Of a stretch of DNA of 64,000 nucleotides, positions 1 through 12,098 are shown piece after piece. A program made the translations under genes and the position numbers. The notes beneath the pieces are model-generated. The model saw only the letters and a program-made list of their open reading frames with translations. It was not told where the DNA came from and did not search any database. Origin of the DNA: Sympetrum striolatum (taxonomy: Eukaryota; Arthropoda; Insecta; Odonata; Libellulidae); NCBI GenBank assembly GCA_947579665.1, contig OX388352.1:33536216-33600215 (forward strand). The letters are read 5' to 3'. Position 1 is the first letter of the stretch, and every line of letters begins with the position of its first letter.

Positions 1-3000
1 ACCTAGTAATTAATCACTTCGCTTGTTTTGTGCGCAAGTTGGAAAAAAATTCTAGTCTCATAATTTACTATAGAAGTACTGACATTACCACAAACAATGC
101 TTTTCAAACGTAAGACCGTAAAAGCTGAGATTTATTTAACTGATTTTTATCCGGGATGATTTCTCACTAAATTGTAGTATATGGCCTCACAAACAACAAG
201 ATTCGTATGTTTTTCTAGTAAATCATTATAATATTTACACTTCATAATGCGCTAGATACCTACTCCTTGTTTTTTCGGAATATTTTGGTACAATTATGTC
301 TTTTCTTCCTTCGGAATGTTGCCAGGTGTGCGTCCTTATGTGTATTAATTTCTTATAAACGAATTAAAACAGGTTGAAGAATATTCTTCGGTAAAGTGGC
401 GTATTCATCAGAAGGTTGCTTGTTTGATAGAATGTTTTGTTCCTTGATCAAAAACTTGGGTAAATTTCTCTTCTAGAAATTTACCAAAACTTGGAATGAA
501 AACTTAAAAAATAAATCATACATCTTAGCATCTCAACAAATAAATCAAAACAATTTCTTCATACAAAATTGTGCATTTACAGCATTACTAAGTACAAACT
601 CATTTTATTAAGATTGTGCAAAGACAGCTACTGTTTAAATCTTAACTTGCAACTTTCTTCTACATAACAATGAGTGTCATAACATCTGGAGTATGGACCT
701 CAGCTGTACAGACACAATTTCAAAATTAATTTTTCCAACAATTAATGATTCAAGTATTCTTAGAATATTTAAGGTTCAAAGCAGCAAACTAAGTTTTCCT
801 TAATTTTATTATTAGGAAAAATGGGAGTTATACTTAAACTTCACCTTGTAGTCACTTGTATTTTCCTGTTTAGGTAGTAGAACTAGTCATAATAATAATG
901 TACAAAAGGAATTTGATAATTTGGTGACTTTTAAATGAAAGAAGAATTCTTCCTGAAATCTGAATATGTTTACCTGGTCTCCTTTTAATTTTATACACTT
1001 TAACTAACTTATTTCTAGATTACTTATACCATCCAAAAATATGTTATTAAAAGCTCTACTAAATAGTAGTTTTTTTAACTGTGATTTCTTTATTTAATTT
1101 GAATTTCCTCCAACTGAGCTAATTCTTTAACATTCTGACCAATTAGAAAATTTCGGTTATTGCAATGGCAGATGTGTGAGCTGGTGCGTAATCCTAATGA
1201 AAGAATGCCATTTTCTTTGCCAAAAATCCTTTATCTGCTTTTTCACCTACTCCTTGTGAAACGTATCAAATAAAAACGCTTAATGTAATCATGTTGTTAT
1301 TTTTACATTACAATTTGTTTTTATATTTTTAAAGGCATTTTTATGTTTAAGCAGGCTTTTGGTTACTTCATAATTTTATTTATGTAGCATTATCTCAATT
1401 CATCAGGTCAGATTCTACTATATTTTGTTAGGAAACAAATAATGTATATCCAAATATGGATTAATTAATGCTTGATTTGTCAAGTAGATATGCATATTTT
1501 GTATAAGTCATGATCTAACTATTACTTGATAAGTATGTCCATTAAGTATGTTTTGATTTGAAGTTGCAGAGGTAGCTCCAGTTATGCATCTAGACTGCTG
1601 GATAGATTAAATATTATATTGTGCAGGCCTTGGAGGGTCATCTTCAGTTATTCATCGCTTGGAAAGAGTTGCCAGAAGAGAAAAATCAAGTCTTTGAAAG
1701 AATAGTATTTTTTATCAATATATTTGCTTAATCTCTCCATCTTAATTCTGGTAAATTATAATTCAACCAGATCAATGTTTTTAGCATAATATCAAGTTTA
1801 TTGTATAATTCTGAAGATATTTTCTGATTAAAATAACATGGTTAAAATCTTGATTATTGATATTACTCTAATTGGTGGTTAGTTTAAGGTGAAGAAAAAA
1901 TTTTATTCATTAGGTTACCATGGGGATGACAGTTTAAATCAAAACCTCTTTCAGTGAAATCTATCTTAAAAGAATTTTAATGTTTAACCTTTAAAATGAC
2001 ATTCAAAAACCAATTATTCTGGATTGTGTTGTTGGCCTATCCCTTGCAACCAAAACAGCCATTATATGTCATTTTATTTTCAAGCAATATGTTACTCTTG
2101 TAAAAGAGATAAAATTCAGATAATTGTACATTTAACTTTTCTGCTTGTTCTGTATACATTATTTGAAATGTTTTTATTCATTCTCTACTGGGTTTCCAGC
2201 ATGAAATTTTCATTTAGTTATATTTTCTTCTGTAGTTTAAATATGGCATTGACATTAAAATCTGTATAAATTTATAGGATTATTTTTAAATGTCTGTTCT
2301 GGGATCTATGAAGAGCCCATCAAATTGTTTTTTTTTATCAAAATTTTTAGTGAATGTTAAATTTAAAGGAGTAAATAATTTTCAAGATTTCTGTAAGTGA
2401 GAATGATTTCACTGAATTAAATACGTGGTCACTAGAATCTGAGACCAAAGAATCCAGGCAAAAGAATATGAAATAATACAACTGCAGTTAGTAAAAACTG
2501 AAAATCTATAGTTTTGGGGTAGTCTTAATTTAGCTGTGCCAGATTTTAAAACACCAGAATTTAAGGGTTATGTTACCCTTTTTTAATTTTAATGGTATTT
2601 TAGAAATAAGCATGACATTTACTTTTTAAAAAGATTTATCTATTGATATTATTGATACATATTTGACTAAATGGTACTTCCTTCATTTATTTTAAATTCT
2701 AACTTCACCATAGAAAATTTAAAGTTATAGCTAATAAATTCCAATCAGCAACTCATACTGTTTTTGGTATATGGAACCATAAAAATGATAATTCTTATTG
2801 CCTAATAGCATTGAAAAATGAGTACGAAACCTCTATAATCAATAAATCTTGCAATATATACCTGGGATAGGTGTACTTCACTCACATTTAATCATTTGTT
2901 TATATTTATATATTTTTTGATTGCTGTTATATACATAAAGGTTATGCATTTGGTTAATGGGGATGTCTAAATAGTCTCAGTCTTGCCCGTTTAGGCTAGG

Positions 3001-3400
3001 GAGAAACTATCAAAGTGAGGATCAGTCCTGACTAATCTTGTAGGTACAATTATGAGTTTTATCAAATGTATCTTTACGATATCAGAAGTTAGCTTCTGGT
3101 TCATTTTCCTGTAATATGCTACATCTGGTTGTTTTTCAGTTATCCCAGCAATCAAGGGTTTGGTAATAACCATATCAGCTATCTCTGGATACTCATTATG
3201 TTTTACCAGGTACAATTTTACCTTTGGTAAAAAGGTTTGGTCTGTGAAACCTTTTTCATTGTAAAGTAAAAAAAATCAATTTTCTAGTTGCTTTAAATGT
3301 GCGTTTCAGTTAGATTAGTTAGAGAACAGAATAATGAAAAGGAAACATTATAAAGAAGTGGTTTAGGTCAAATTGAAGTTGGCAGCAGTAAAAGCGTGAT
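1..3400. other. AT-rich non-coding stretch, probably intron or intergenic
   Basis: I recognise no gene, RNA or transposon here. The composition is uniformly AT-rich. One short segment at about 1627-1690 follows an acceptor-like TTGTGCAG and reads open for about 30 codons, but no convincing donor follows and I do not recognise the peptide. The 81-codon open frame at 2024-2269 is low-complexity and hydrophobic, and I treat it as chance. Confidence 0.5.
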
Positions 3401-3423
3401 ATAATATTCACTTACCTTGATCG

Positions 3424-5336
3424 AGTGGTGAGGACCGTCCCGATATGATGCCGATTTTAAATTATTGTTGCCAATCTGCTTGCAGTATGCAAGCTACATT
3501 TTACTCGTAACTTATATATAGGTACGAGTAAAATGTAGCTTGCATACTACAAGCAGATCGACAACACTAATTTCATATCAGGACGGACCTTATAAGGAAG
3601 AAAAAAGGATTGAAAATATTCTTAAAATTCACTTCTATTTAAACGTCTGGCATCGAACCCGGGTCTTCCTGGTGAACTTACTATGCAGCACAATAGAAGA
3701 TCACCATCTCTAAAAATGTGTAAAAATTCAAGCAGAAATATTGGCTGCAACTGCCTCAAACGACGTTCTACTTTTCACGAATGTTAATGCCTCTCTGGAT
3801 TCGAACCAAGGATGATCTTGGAAATCTAAAACATGTTTCTTAAAGTTATTTATGATCTTTATCTATCTCTACTTTTCCGGAAAGTGCCTGAAAAGAATTT
3901 TCGAAAATCCCCGCCATGTATTCTTATGGAGAAAATCGCGACTTTGGGGCCTTCTGGAATCGAACCCATGACACAGAGGTTCAAGGACGGCTTTTTCATG
4001 GAGGTTACACGTTATGGCCAATACGTCGTAAAAATTTCAACTCAGTGGCACTTGTGGAACATGGTTAGAATTTTGATCCCGAATGAATGAATGTGTATAT
4101 AGGTATATCCGGAGAAGCGTCTATCTATTATATATAGATGCTTCTCCGGATTCATTCATATATATACCCAGATACCCAGATAGGATACTAATTCACAGCC
4201 TAAACCACAAGCGTCATTGACTTGAAATTTTTACGACGTATTGGCCCTAACGTGAAACCCCCAGAAAAAATGCGATTTTGAACCTCAGTGTCATGGGTTC
4301 GATTCCAGAGGGCCCCAAAGTCCCGATTTTTCCCGTTTAAATGCATTGCTTTGATTTTCGGGAATTATTAAAAAATACTTCCCGGATAGGAAGAGAATCA
4401 AAACTCATGGAGCCTATTTATATGGTCATGATCTATCGAAAACATAAATGACTTTAATGGAAAATATCCTGGGTTCGATGCTAGGACGATGCAAAAATCG
4501 GCCGTTTAAAATGCATTGCGGCGATTTTGAAGATTTTGTTTGGATCCTTTTCCAATAACATGGATACTTGAAACTCGGCACGTAGATAGATATCATGAAT
4601 ATATTTTATAATAATATTATACATGTTTGCTTATGGTCCTTGGTTCGATCCCAGAGAGCTATTGGCACTTTTCAATGCATTTCTTATGGAGACAACGGAA
4701 ACAAAATTTCGGTACTTCCCGGCATGCTATCAACTTCAAACTTTGCATAAAAAATGAACAAGTTGGTACAAATCAAATTGTGCATTCACAGTTTACAATA
4801 TGTCCTGGGTTCGACACCAGTTGTCTCTGCAATTAGCAGTAGATGCGATTTTTAGGAATTATTTTGAAACATTTCCCAATAATATAGAAACTTTAAATTC
4901 GGCACATAGATAGAGATCATAAACAACTTTAAGAAACATGTTTTAGATTTCCAAGATCGTCCTTGGTTCGAATCCAGAGAGCCATTTACATTCGTGGAAA
5001 TTAGAACGTCTTGAGTCTTGAGGCAGTTGCAGCCAATATTTCTGCTTGAATTTTCACACATTGTTAGAGATGGTGATTTTCTGTAGTACTGTAAGTACTA
5101 CAGAACATAGAATAGTAAGTTATGCAGGAAGACCCGGGTTCGATGCCAAACGATGAAATTTTCAGCGAATTTTAAAAATATTTTCAATCCTTTTTTTTTT
5201 TTTTTTTGAGGACCGTCCTGATAAAATGCCGATTTTAAATTATTGTTGTCGATCTGCTTGCAGTATGCAAGCTACATTTTACTCGTATATATATAAGTAT
5301 ATCCGGAGAAGCGTCTATATATAATAGATATAGTTA
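3424..5336. repeat. Composite of inverted copies of a modular interspersed repeat
   Basis: Four pieces of one repeat family abut. 3424-3513 is a reverse-oriented head. 3522 to about 4125 is a forward copy, starting ACGAGTAAAATGTAGCTTGC and ending in the TCCGGAGAAGCGTCTA motif. About 4115-5291 is a longer reverse copy. About 5292-5336 is a forward tail only. The head contains a small hairpin (CTTGCAGTATGCAAG) and the junctions sit in short TA runs. Inside, modules of roughly 150-170 bp each carry a tRNA B-box-like GGTTCGA-type motif, seen as TCGAACC in the left copy and GGTTCGA in the right. The 3720-3850 segment is an inverted relative of 4900-5060. Non-LTR, LTR and transposase coding sequence are absent. 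A Helentron-type non-autonomous element is one possibility, from the terminal hairpin and TA-run insertion, but no CTRR end is clear. Confidence 0.75.
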
Positions 5337-5459
5337 AGCAGAGGAGAGAAGTTGACATGGAATCTGAAATAAATAATTTTAGCGTCTTAATCTTTTGTGG
5401 TAAATGTTCCTTAAGCTATCATGTATATACCATAGTTTTTCTTCCCATAAAATAGAACT

Positions 5460-5575
5460 GGGGAAGTGGTGTTGCCTTATTTTTTGGGTCGACTTATAAC
5501 TGAACATAGGCAAAAACATGAAATTTACCTCAAAATTTGAGGGGTCGACTTATATGCTAGCAAATAGGGTAATCT
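5460..5575. repeat. Short DNA-transposon remnant with inverted GTCGACTTATA ends
   Basis: Two GGGTCGACTTATA motifs about 60 bp apart lie between CCTTATTTTTTGGG and a TAGCAAATAGGGTA end. The reverse complement reads CCTATTTGCTAGCATATAAG, close in style to the better preserved MITE at 11559-11913. It is too short to code for anything. Confidence 0.45.
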
Positions 5576-5773
5576 AATTTATTTAATTGCGGTACTCAGT
5601 CATTAGTATGGTTCACCTTTCTTTTAATGCTTTGAAAATAAATTTGTATTGTTATTATAATTTCTATAATTTTTGATTCCTCTTTGGTAACATGTTTTAA
5701 GCTGATTAACAATAATCATTTATTATAGCATTTTATTTTCTTTTTATATATTTCATAGTTGAAATAGTAAAAG

Positions 5774-6140
5774 TTTTTAAAAATGATAAATGAAAAAGAA
5801 AAGGACTTGAAAATGTTACTGGAAGAGAGTGAAGATCCAAATGATGACTGCTAAATTTTTAATTAATTTTCCCTAATCAGTGATGGAATTTTCTACTGCC
5901 CAGGTTCTCTTAAAAATATGGCTTTTTGGAGCTTGGCTCTTACTGAGTTTAGTCCAGGCTTCTTCTTGGAACAAATTGTGTGCTCTCTGCTAAGATTAAG
6001 TTTCCATGACCAAGTCAATCTAGTTGATTGTACATGATAAAGTCTGAGCATGGGCAGCATGCCCCAGTCACAGACTTTTCTGTGATTAGTTTAACTTTAT
6101 TTCCATCATTTCTGAAATAAATTTTGTTGAAATGATGCTT
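5774..6140 (+). CDS. Candidate terminal host exon with 3' UTR
   Basis: A pyrimidine-rich tract (TTTTCTTTTTATATATTTCATAG) and a second AG at 5773 precede an open frame of 26 codons ending in TAA at 5852-5854. The peptide is highly charged (EKEKDLKMLLEESEDPNDDC at its C terminus), unlike the AT-rich chance ORFs around it. An AATAAA lies at 6116-6121, about 260 bases downstream. In-frame stops at 5768 require the acceptor to be the AG at 5773 rather than the stronger one at 5758, which is a weakness. I cannot find the upstream exons or name the gene. Confidence 0.3.
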
Positions 6141-7258
6141 TTTTGAAATGTATTATGAGATGAAGTGTCTGTGGATTATAAATTCAAAGACCACAAGTGC
6201 ACTATATAGTTATAATAATAATAATCATCTTTACTTGAGGCAAGATGGCGACTTCAAAACTCTTTTTCCATCTAACCCAATAGTAACTTTCTTTCAACAC
6301 TTAGAATATAGTGTTGAAAGAAATGTCTGATGAGATAAATAGTGAAGACTTTGGACCTTAAGTAAGTTTGCAGAAGTTAAGAACTTGAGGACAACTTACT
6401 ACAAAAAAGACCCGATACTATTTTCTTTTTTTCCATTGCTCAGCCCAAAAACGCCTATTTTCATATGCTTTTAGTATGGCATGGATTGACAACTAACAAA
6501 TCACAAAGAATTAAGATTTCTACCCATAAAAATGTTGAAATTTTGCTACACTTTCCTCAACTGAACATGCTGTTTTAACCATGTGTGAATTGCAAGAGTC
6601 ATGAACAACTGTAGCAAAATTTCAAGAAAAAGTACTTGTGTCCATGCATGTTAATAATATACAACAACAATAAGTCCCAAATAAGAATGGACATGAAAAA
6701 TGTCTGAGAAGACAATGATAAACATTCATGTTTAAACTTGTGTTTCAGGCTATTGTATTGATGTTAATAAGAGATATAGTGTTTAATAGTCTCATGATAC
6801 TCTTAAAGCAATTAATTGTGAGATCTTTTCTTTTTCTGGAATTAACTGTAGAGTTTGGTTGATTGATTTTGTAAATTATAAAACTTAACCAGTTTACTCT
6901 GTTCTTTAAAAACATAAGTGAAAGTTGCTGTAAATACTTTTTTATCTCCACCATTTTACAGTTGAGTCTGATTTTAATAATATGTCACAGTTGTGGAGTA
7001 TTAAGGTAATCTTTAATGAGGAATATAGGTGATTCACTTGCTGAATATGCCATATGGAAATATGTTAAGGAAGGATTTTTCCCTGAATTTCACTTACAGT
7101 GGTTCATCTGGGTACATTTGGGGAACAATACCTTCTTTGTTGACTTCACTCATAATTTGATAATATGAAATTTGTTAGGGAGGGCATTTGCCTTTGTCAC
7201 ATGAACTTAGACTATAGGTATTTCCCTAATAGTTTTTTTCTGCCTTATCTCAGCTTTA
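6141..7258. other. AT-rich stretch without a recognised gene
   Basis: Several short open frames occur but none has recognisable motifs or paired splice sites. A segment around 6540-6700 reads open between stops and could be a decayed transposon, but no family is identifiable. Confidence 0.5.
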
Positions 7259-7291
7259 TCTATTATATATAGACGCTTCTCCGGATATATA
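7259..7291. repeat. Solo terminal fragment of the modular repeat
   Basis: TATTATATATAGACGCTTCT followed by CCGGATATA matches the tail motif of the composite repeat at 3.4-5.3 kb, here without a body. Confidence 0.7.
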
Positions 7292-7690
7292 ATTATTAAG
7301 GCCGGTTTCCCTAGTGAAGGAATTCATCCACTGTGGAGAGTGGAAAACGACAAGTGCATTGTGCTGCCGACTTCTTCAATGCAAAGTAACCAAAATGTTC
7401 TCCTAGATTAATTAATGTTGCGTCAAGTATTTAGCTACTTATAAAAATATGCACACCACTCCCAAGTCCATTATATAGCTTCTCCTAGAACTTATGGCCT
7501 ATTTAAACTCCTCTCAGAAAGTAAATATTCTGAGTAGATGGCAACTTTTCACTTAGGATATGTTATAACATTACACTTTCGGATGTTTAGCTCCATAAAA
7601 ATTTTACATCCCCAGTCATTCACCTAATTAAGTGAGATTTGTAAGAGCTAAATAGCATTGACCGCCTATATATGATTATACTAAAAAATC
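7292..7690. other. Unassigned spacer with a segment repeated at about 10.25 kb
   Basis: No gene seen. The stretch around 7495-7550 (AGTAAATATTCTGAGTAGAT) has a diverged relative at about 10258-10310, so part of this spacer is duplicated. Confidence 0.45.
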
Positions 7691-8555
7691 TCCTCCATCT
7701 TCAAGCCCTCTTATCAAAATGAATAACTCCAATATAGCATGCAGTCCTTCTGTTACTTTTCTTGGCATTCAAATATCTGAAAATCTAGACTGGACCTCTC
7801 ATATTGATGCTGTAATGAAGAAAGTATCTACTGGTCTTTTTATGCCGCGTAAACTTTTTCCTATCATTTCTACTGAAACCTTAAAACAAGTTTATTATGC
7901 TAAAATACACTCCCATATGTCTTATGGCATTATCTTCTGGGGCAATGCTAGCTACTCTGACAAAGTTTTCTCATTACAGAAACAAGCCATTAAAGTCATA
8001 TGCGGTGTAACATACCGAACACATGGGAAGCCCTATTTCAATTCTCTCAAGATTTTCACTTTACCTTCAATTTATATCCGTAACTGCGGACTTTTCGTAA
8101 AAAACATCCAAATCTCTTCTCTACCAATTCTCTATACCACATTCACAATACTCAATAGATATGACATTCATATTCATGATTATAATCTAACTATCTCCCA
8201 AAATGGCCCCCATCATACAGCCTCCATAATTTTCATTAAATTATCTCATAATATTAAGAGCATCAACACTATCACTGCTTTCAGAAGAAATTTAAAACAA
8301 TTTCTACTAAGTAAGTTTTACTATAGTCTTCAAGAGTTCCTCAATGGCTTACACTAATTTTTACAGTGTGTTTTAATTAAATTATTTTTGCAATGTCTTT
8401 GTTGTTTGAACTTTCTCTGTTTTGTATTTTCTTTGTATAATATTAAGATGCAGTGAAGTTACTGCGTATCTTTGTAATACCTTCTATATTGTTGACTAGC
8501 TCTGATGTCTTTTGGACCGTATTGAGTAAATAAAAAATTATTATTATTATTATAT
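7690..8555 (+). mobile_element. 5'-truncated Jockey/CR1-like LINE, 3' end of ORF2 and tail
   Basis: The open frame 7719-8357 (212 codons; in-frame sequence continues a little upstream) is the region just C-terminal to the reverse transcriptase catalytic core. It shows the thumb motif FLGIQISENLDWTSHID, then YYAKIHSHMSYGIIFWGNA and a QKQAIKVICG segment, all typical of arthropod non-LTR retrotransposon ORF2 proteins. The polymerase YADD box and the endonuclease are missing, as expected from 5' truncation during target-primed insertion. The 3' UTR ends in GAGTAAATAAAAAATTATTATTATTATT, an (ATT)n tail at about 8537-8553. The C-terminal frame is intact, suggesting a fairly recent copy. Clade placement between Jockey and CR1 needs a phylogeny. 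Confidence 0.88.
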
Positions 8556-9067
8556 ATGTTTAAGACGTCAGCATACTTAAGAAATTTGCCAGTGCATAGC
8601 AGCATATCAATGTCATTTTAGGTACTTAACACAACTGAATGGCTAATTTTTATAACCTCTACACCCAATTAGTACAAGAGGAATGATTAATAAGAAGGGG
8701 AAGGAATTAAGGGAAGTAGTAAATTATAATTTTAAGCATCTTATGTCGTCATCTCCAAGTTTCCCAGTATTGTAAGTAAAGCTTTGAACTTATGGATTTA
8801 TTTGACCTATAAATACATCAAAGGAGGTATTGTTGGTTCCTAGAAATTAATACAACAACAAGTGATACCGTTAGAATTAGCTAAGTGTACACAATAACAT
8901 TTTGGCTACACCCAAAAATGTTAATACTGATAGACAACACAAACAAGCCTACTTATTAAGTTATTTAAAACTTTTTACCAATTAAGGGAAACTTCTACTG
9001 TAAAAAAGCACAGAATAAAATATTTATAACAGATCTCTCAGAACAGGCGTTTTAATCACATTACGTA
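8556..9067. other. Spacer without a recognised gene
   Basis: AT-rich and featureless to inspection. A GTAAGTAAAG donor-like site at about 8773 follows a short open stretch but has no supporting frame. Confidence 0.45.
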
Positions 9068-9144
9068 CAGTCCAGGCCAAAATTAACGCACCACCGACCG
9101 TAAGGATGGCTAGGGAGGTGCTGCATTAATTTTGGCCAGGAGTG
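9068..9144. mobile_element. 77-bp Tc1/mariner-type micro-MITE
   Basis: Flanked by TA on each side. The left end CAGTCCAGGCCAAAATTAA and the reverse complement of the right end CACTCCTGGCCAAAATTAA are terminal inverted repeats covering more than half the element. The TA duplication and CAGT/CACT ends fit the Tc1/mariner superfamily. A single matching end occurs at about 60361-60383. Confidence 0.75.
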
Positions 9145-9414
9145 TACTTACATTTACATATTCTTACAGCCCTTTGATATAAAAATATACATTGAAGGAG
9201 TGGACAACATGAACGTCATTGCTCGGAATCACTCGTAACTTAGACAAAATACTTTGTTTATCGTAAACATACGATAATTATAATAACAGCCTACCGGTTT
9301 CAATGAAAAAATGTGATCAATCTGATCATCATATATTATTGATTCTGCTTCCTTTTGTTCCTTTGAATACTTTGCCAACGGATTAAAAGATTTATGAAAA
9401 TCGACTTCACAAAG

Positions 9415-10022
9415 TCACAACCCTCTTCCCTCAGTAGCTGCTGGTGTTTCTGGTGTCTCGATATCGTGGAGAATATCAGATACTTGCTCATCATTTTCCT
9501 CCCTGGTTTCCACTCGGGACCCTTTTTCGGATAAAATCATACACTTTATATTAATTTAATACTTGAAAGGATGCAACACAATAATTCTATTAGTTTCGTA
9601 ACATTCTTTCAAATTTCTTGAATTCTTCCCTTCCCGAAAATTAAAATTAACAATGATTAAAATTTGACTTAAATGGTTACATTAGTAAGACGAATGAAAA
9701 CCAAGATAAACGAAAATCGGAAATGAAATCACTAAAAATATTTCAAAAATGACAAATAAACAAATGTTTGAGATTAACTTAATAACCAGTCACAGGAATA
9801 TAAACGACGAGAAGAATTAGAATAATTAAAAATCTGGGCGAGATTGTTGCTAAATGTTTCCATTTCTGTTCAACCCGTTTATCGTTATATTTATATATAC
9901 CTACCTTTCTTACAGGGGCAAGATTTTAGCCAGGTGTAGATTAGTGCTGCTGTACAGCTAAACATAAGTGCCGACACCTTCAAAAAATCATAGTTAATGC
10001 TACTTTCCATTTTTTGTAAATC
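9415..10022 (-). CDS. Small single-pass membrane protein gene, two coding exons (terminal exon frame uncertain)
   Basis: Exon 9905-10022 follows a good acceptor (CTTTTTACAG). Its ATG at 10010-10008 begins a 35-codon reading (MESSINYDFLKVSALMFSCT and on) with one hydrophobic segment, a CPCKK end and a GTAGGT donor in phase 1. A downstream exon at 9415-9543 resembles 47318-47413: both hold TGATTTTATC then GAAAAAGGG. One frame of that exon is open for 43 codons (MILSEKG, then acidic, ending GRGL and TGA); the frame that joins in phase with the first exon instead gives a short VYDFIRK tail. The C-to-T change between the two loci is silent in the MILSEKG frame and a stop in the other, favouring MILSEKG. 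An unseen exon may restore phase. Function unknown; plan shared with the 48.5 kb gene. Confidence 0.5.
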
Positions 10023-10484
10023 CTGTAAAAAGTTTTCAAATGCATTAGTATGAATTGTACATTAATTCATAGCAAGTAAAGTTACAGCTGTCCTTGGAAA
10101 TTCTCCCAATGAGGCCCAGTATGTTATCAGCATTGTGGTAGTGAGATGTGATTGTAAAAGTAAAATAATATGTTGAAGTCAAACATTAGCTTAGAGTCAA
10201 ACACTACTTCCAAGTCAGATATATTGCTTATATTTAAACATATGGATTCTTTAAACTTTTTGCCTCTTTGAACTCTTCTCAGAAGGAAAATATTCCGAGT
10301 AGATGGGAAATATTACAGAGTAAAATTTAACGGTGCCCTAGAGAAAGATGGTTTGAGATAAGAAGGTAAATAATTTCCATATACCATATTGTAATCACTA
10401 GACTGGGAAAAGGAAATCAATGCATGCATTCCTAAATTTTTCGAGCTAGAAAAGAAATAAACACAATTTTCTTACAATTCACAG
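10023..10484. other. Spacer without a recognised gene
   Basis: Contains the diverged duplicate of the 7.5 kb segment (about 10258-10310). Nothing else was recognised. Confidence 0.45.
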
Positions 10485-10615
10485 GAAGAAAAATCCTGAA
10501 GAAGCATAGCAGAATGCAACAAGTTAACACCTTTTCAGTGGATCATATTGGCAGTGTTGGTTTACCTCCTTCTTTGCCTTCATCTAGATTTATTTTTCAG
10601 AGCTTATATTCTTGA
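10485..10615 (+). CDS. Candidate host exon
   Basis: A strong acceptor (TTTTCTTACAATTCACAG) opens a frame in phase 1 that runs 42 codons to TGA at 10613-10615, with normal composition (KKHSRMQQVNTFSVDHIGSV). A possible weak donor (G|GTTTAC after 10559) would end the exon in phase 1, compatible with the phase-1 acceptor of the exon at 12378. If so, this is the exon before it in the same plus-strand gene; otherwise it is a terminal exon or chance. I do not recognise the peptide. Confidence 0.3.
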
Positions 10616-11558
10616 TGATGAGAGAAGGATTTTCTCAACAGTAAATACATCAGTCGATTTTGATATTTCTACTGATTTCTGTTGGAAAACTTACAGTGGT
10701 TCTCATTTCTAATTAACATTAATTTTAATAATAAAGTCATGTGATACCAATGCTGATTTTTGTCCTAGTCATGAGGCAATTTTGTAAATATTTAATTAAA
10801 AATAGTCAATACCTGCTTGTATGTGGTATTCAAGTAATAATAATAATTAAAGTTCCATTTAAGAACTACAATTTCTCTATGTATTCCTTAAGGTATCAAA
10901 ACATAAAATCCTTCTTCAATTGTTTTACAATAAATATCAATTTTAATTTATTTTATTCAATTTAATTTAATTTTTAAAATGCATTTGACAATTGAAAAAT
11001 TCTGTTTAAAACAATGATATATGTTTGCAATAAAACTCTAATTTTGGGATAGAAATTATGAATCTTTAACAAATACTGAGAGGAACCAGATATATTGAAA
11101 TTTGAATTTCGTAAATGACTTTTGATATTTTATCAATATCACAGAGGGCAGAACAAAGTGTATAAAATAAATGTCAACTATAAAGTCATTATTCTTAGTG
11201 TTTGGTAAGATTTCATTAATCTGAGTGAAGATTTAGCTTGTATTACCATTTACTTGATATATGTATTCCTTGGTAAATCTAAAAAAACTTAATAGAATAT
11301 GATTTGCTAGAAGTATCAATAGAAATGAATGTTAAGTTTACCAAAATAAAAACTCATATACAGCATTTAAAGCAATGATTCTTTTTTGGAAATAAATAAT
11401 TATTTTATATCAATTTATTGTTCTGTAATGAGACTTCCTTACTGTTTTTATGAGGTATAATTTCTCTTTACATTTGTAGATAGTTTTTTTATGATAAACA
11501 AAACCTCAAATACAAATAATATTTTATAAAATGTCTCTGGACTTTTGAAGAAAGAATT
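10616..11558. other. AT-rich stretch without a recognised gene
   Basis: Very AT-rich with long T and A runs. The 74-codon open frame at 10741-10965 is low-complexity and not credible as a gene. Confidence 0.5.
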
Positions 11559-11913
11559 ACCGTATTTGACGGCATATAAGATGCACCGGCGTATAAGACG
11601 CACCCTCATTAAGTTGGCCACTCACAAGGAAAAATAATTTTTATAGTCCGTGCGAAAGCGCGGTACCACAATAACTTAAAATATAGTTTCTTCTAGTTGT
11701 CACGCTTCGTGCCAACTAGAACCAAAAGCCAAATATTAACACAATCATTGAATGCAATTATGAAATAGGTAGTATAGACCATCTGGGCTAAAAATAGCAT
11801 TCAGTATTGGAAGTTAACCTGTGGAGGTTGAACCCTCGCATATAAGACGCAGGGAAATTTTTCAAGACATAATTTAGGAAAAAAGGTACGTCGTATATGC
11901 CGTCAAATACGGT
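11559..11913. mobile_element. 355-bp MITE with GTATTTGACGGC inverted ends
   Basis: The left end ACCGTATTTGACGGCATATA is matched by the inverted right end TATATGCCGTCAAATACGGT. The repeated phrase TATAAGACGCA occurs near both ends. An internal imperfect hairpin centres on about 11705 (TTCTAGTTGTCACG against CGTGCCAACTAGAA). No coding capacity. No convincing target duplication was found, so the superfamily is uncertain. Confidence 0.75.
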
Positions 11914-12098
11914 AGGTTTATCTAGAAAAATTTCATAGATAAAGATCATTAAATGGTAGTTGAGGCTTTTCTTAAAATTGCATTTATTAATGAAAAAGAT
12001 TTTACTGTCTATCCACAAAAGGCATATCAATTGGGCTCATTAAATAAGGAATTAGTGATCTGTTTAGCATTCATGTGAATAAGTAGAACACATCTGAC

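Noticed and set aside
2024..2269. 81-codon hydrophobic plus-strand ORF
   Set aside because: Low-complexity Phe/Leu/Ile/Tyr-rich reading of AT-rich DNA, with no splice sites or motifs.
3833..4090. 85-codon ORF inside the composite repeat
   Set aside because: It lies wholly within repeat modules and crosses a B-box-like motif; other copies do not keep the frame.
4100..4160. Rho-independent terminator-like hairpin (TCCGGAGAAGC...GCTTCTCCGGA)
   Set aside because: It is the tail-to-tail junction of two inverted repeat copies in eukaryotic DNA, not a bacterial terminator.
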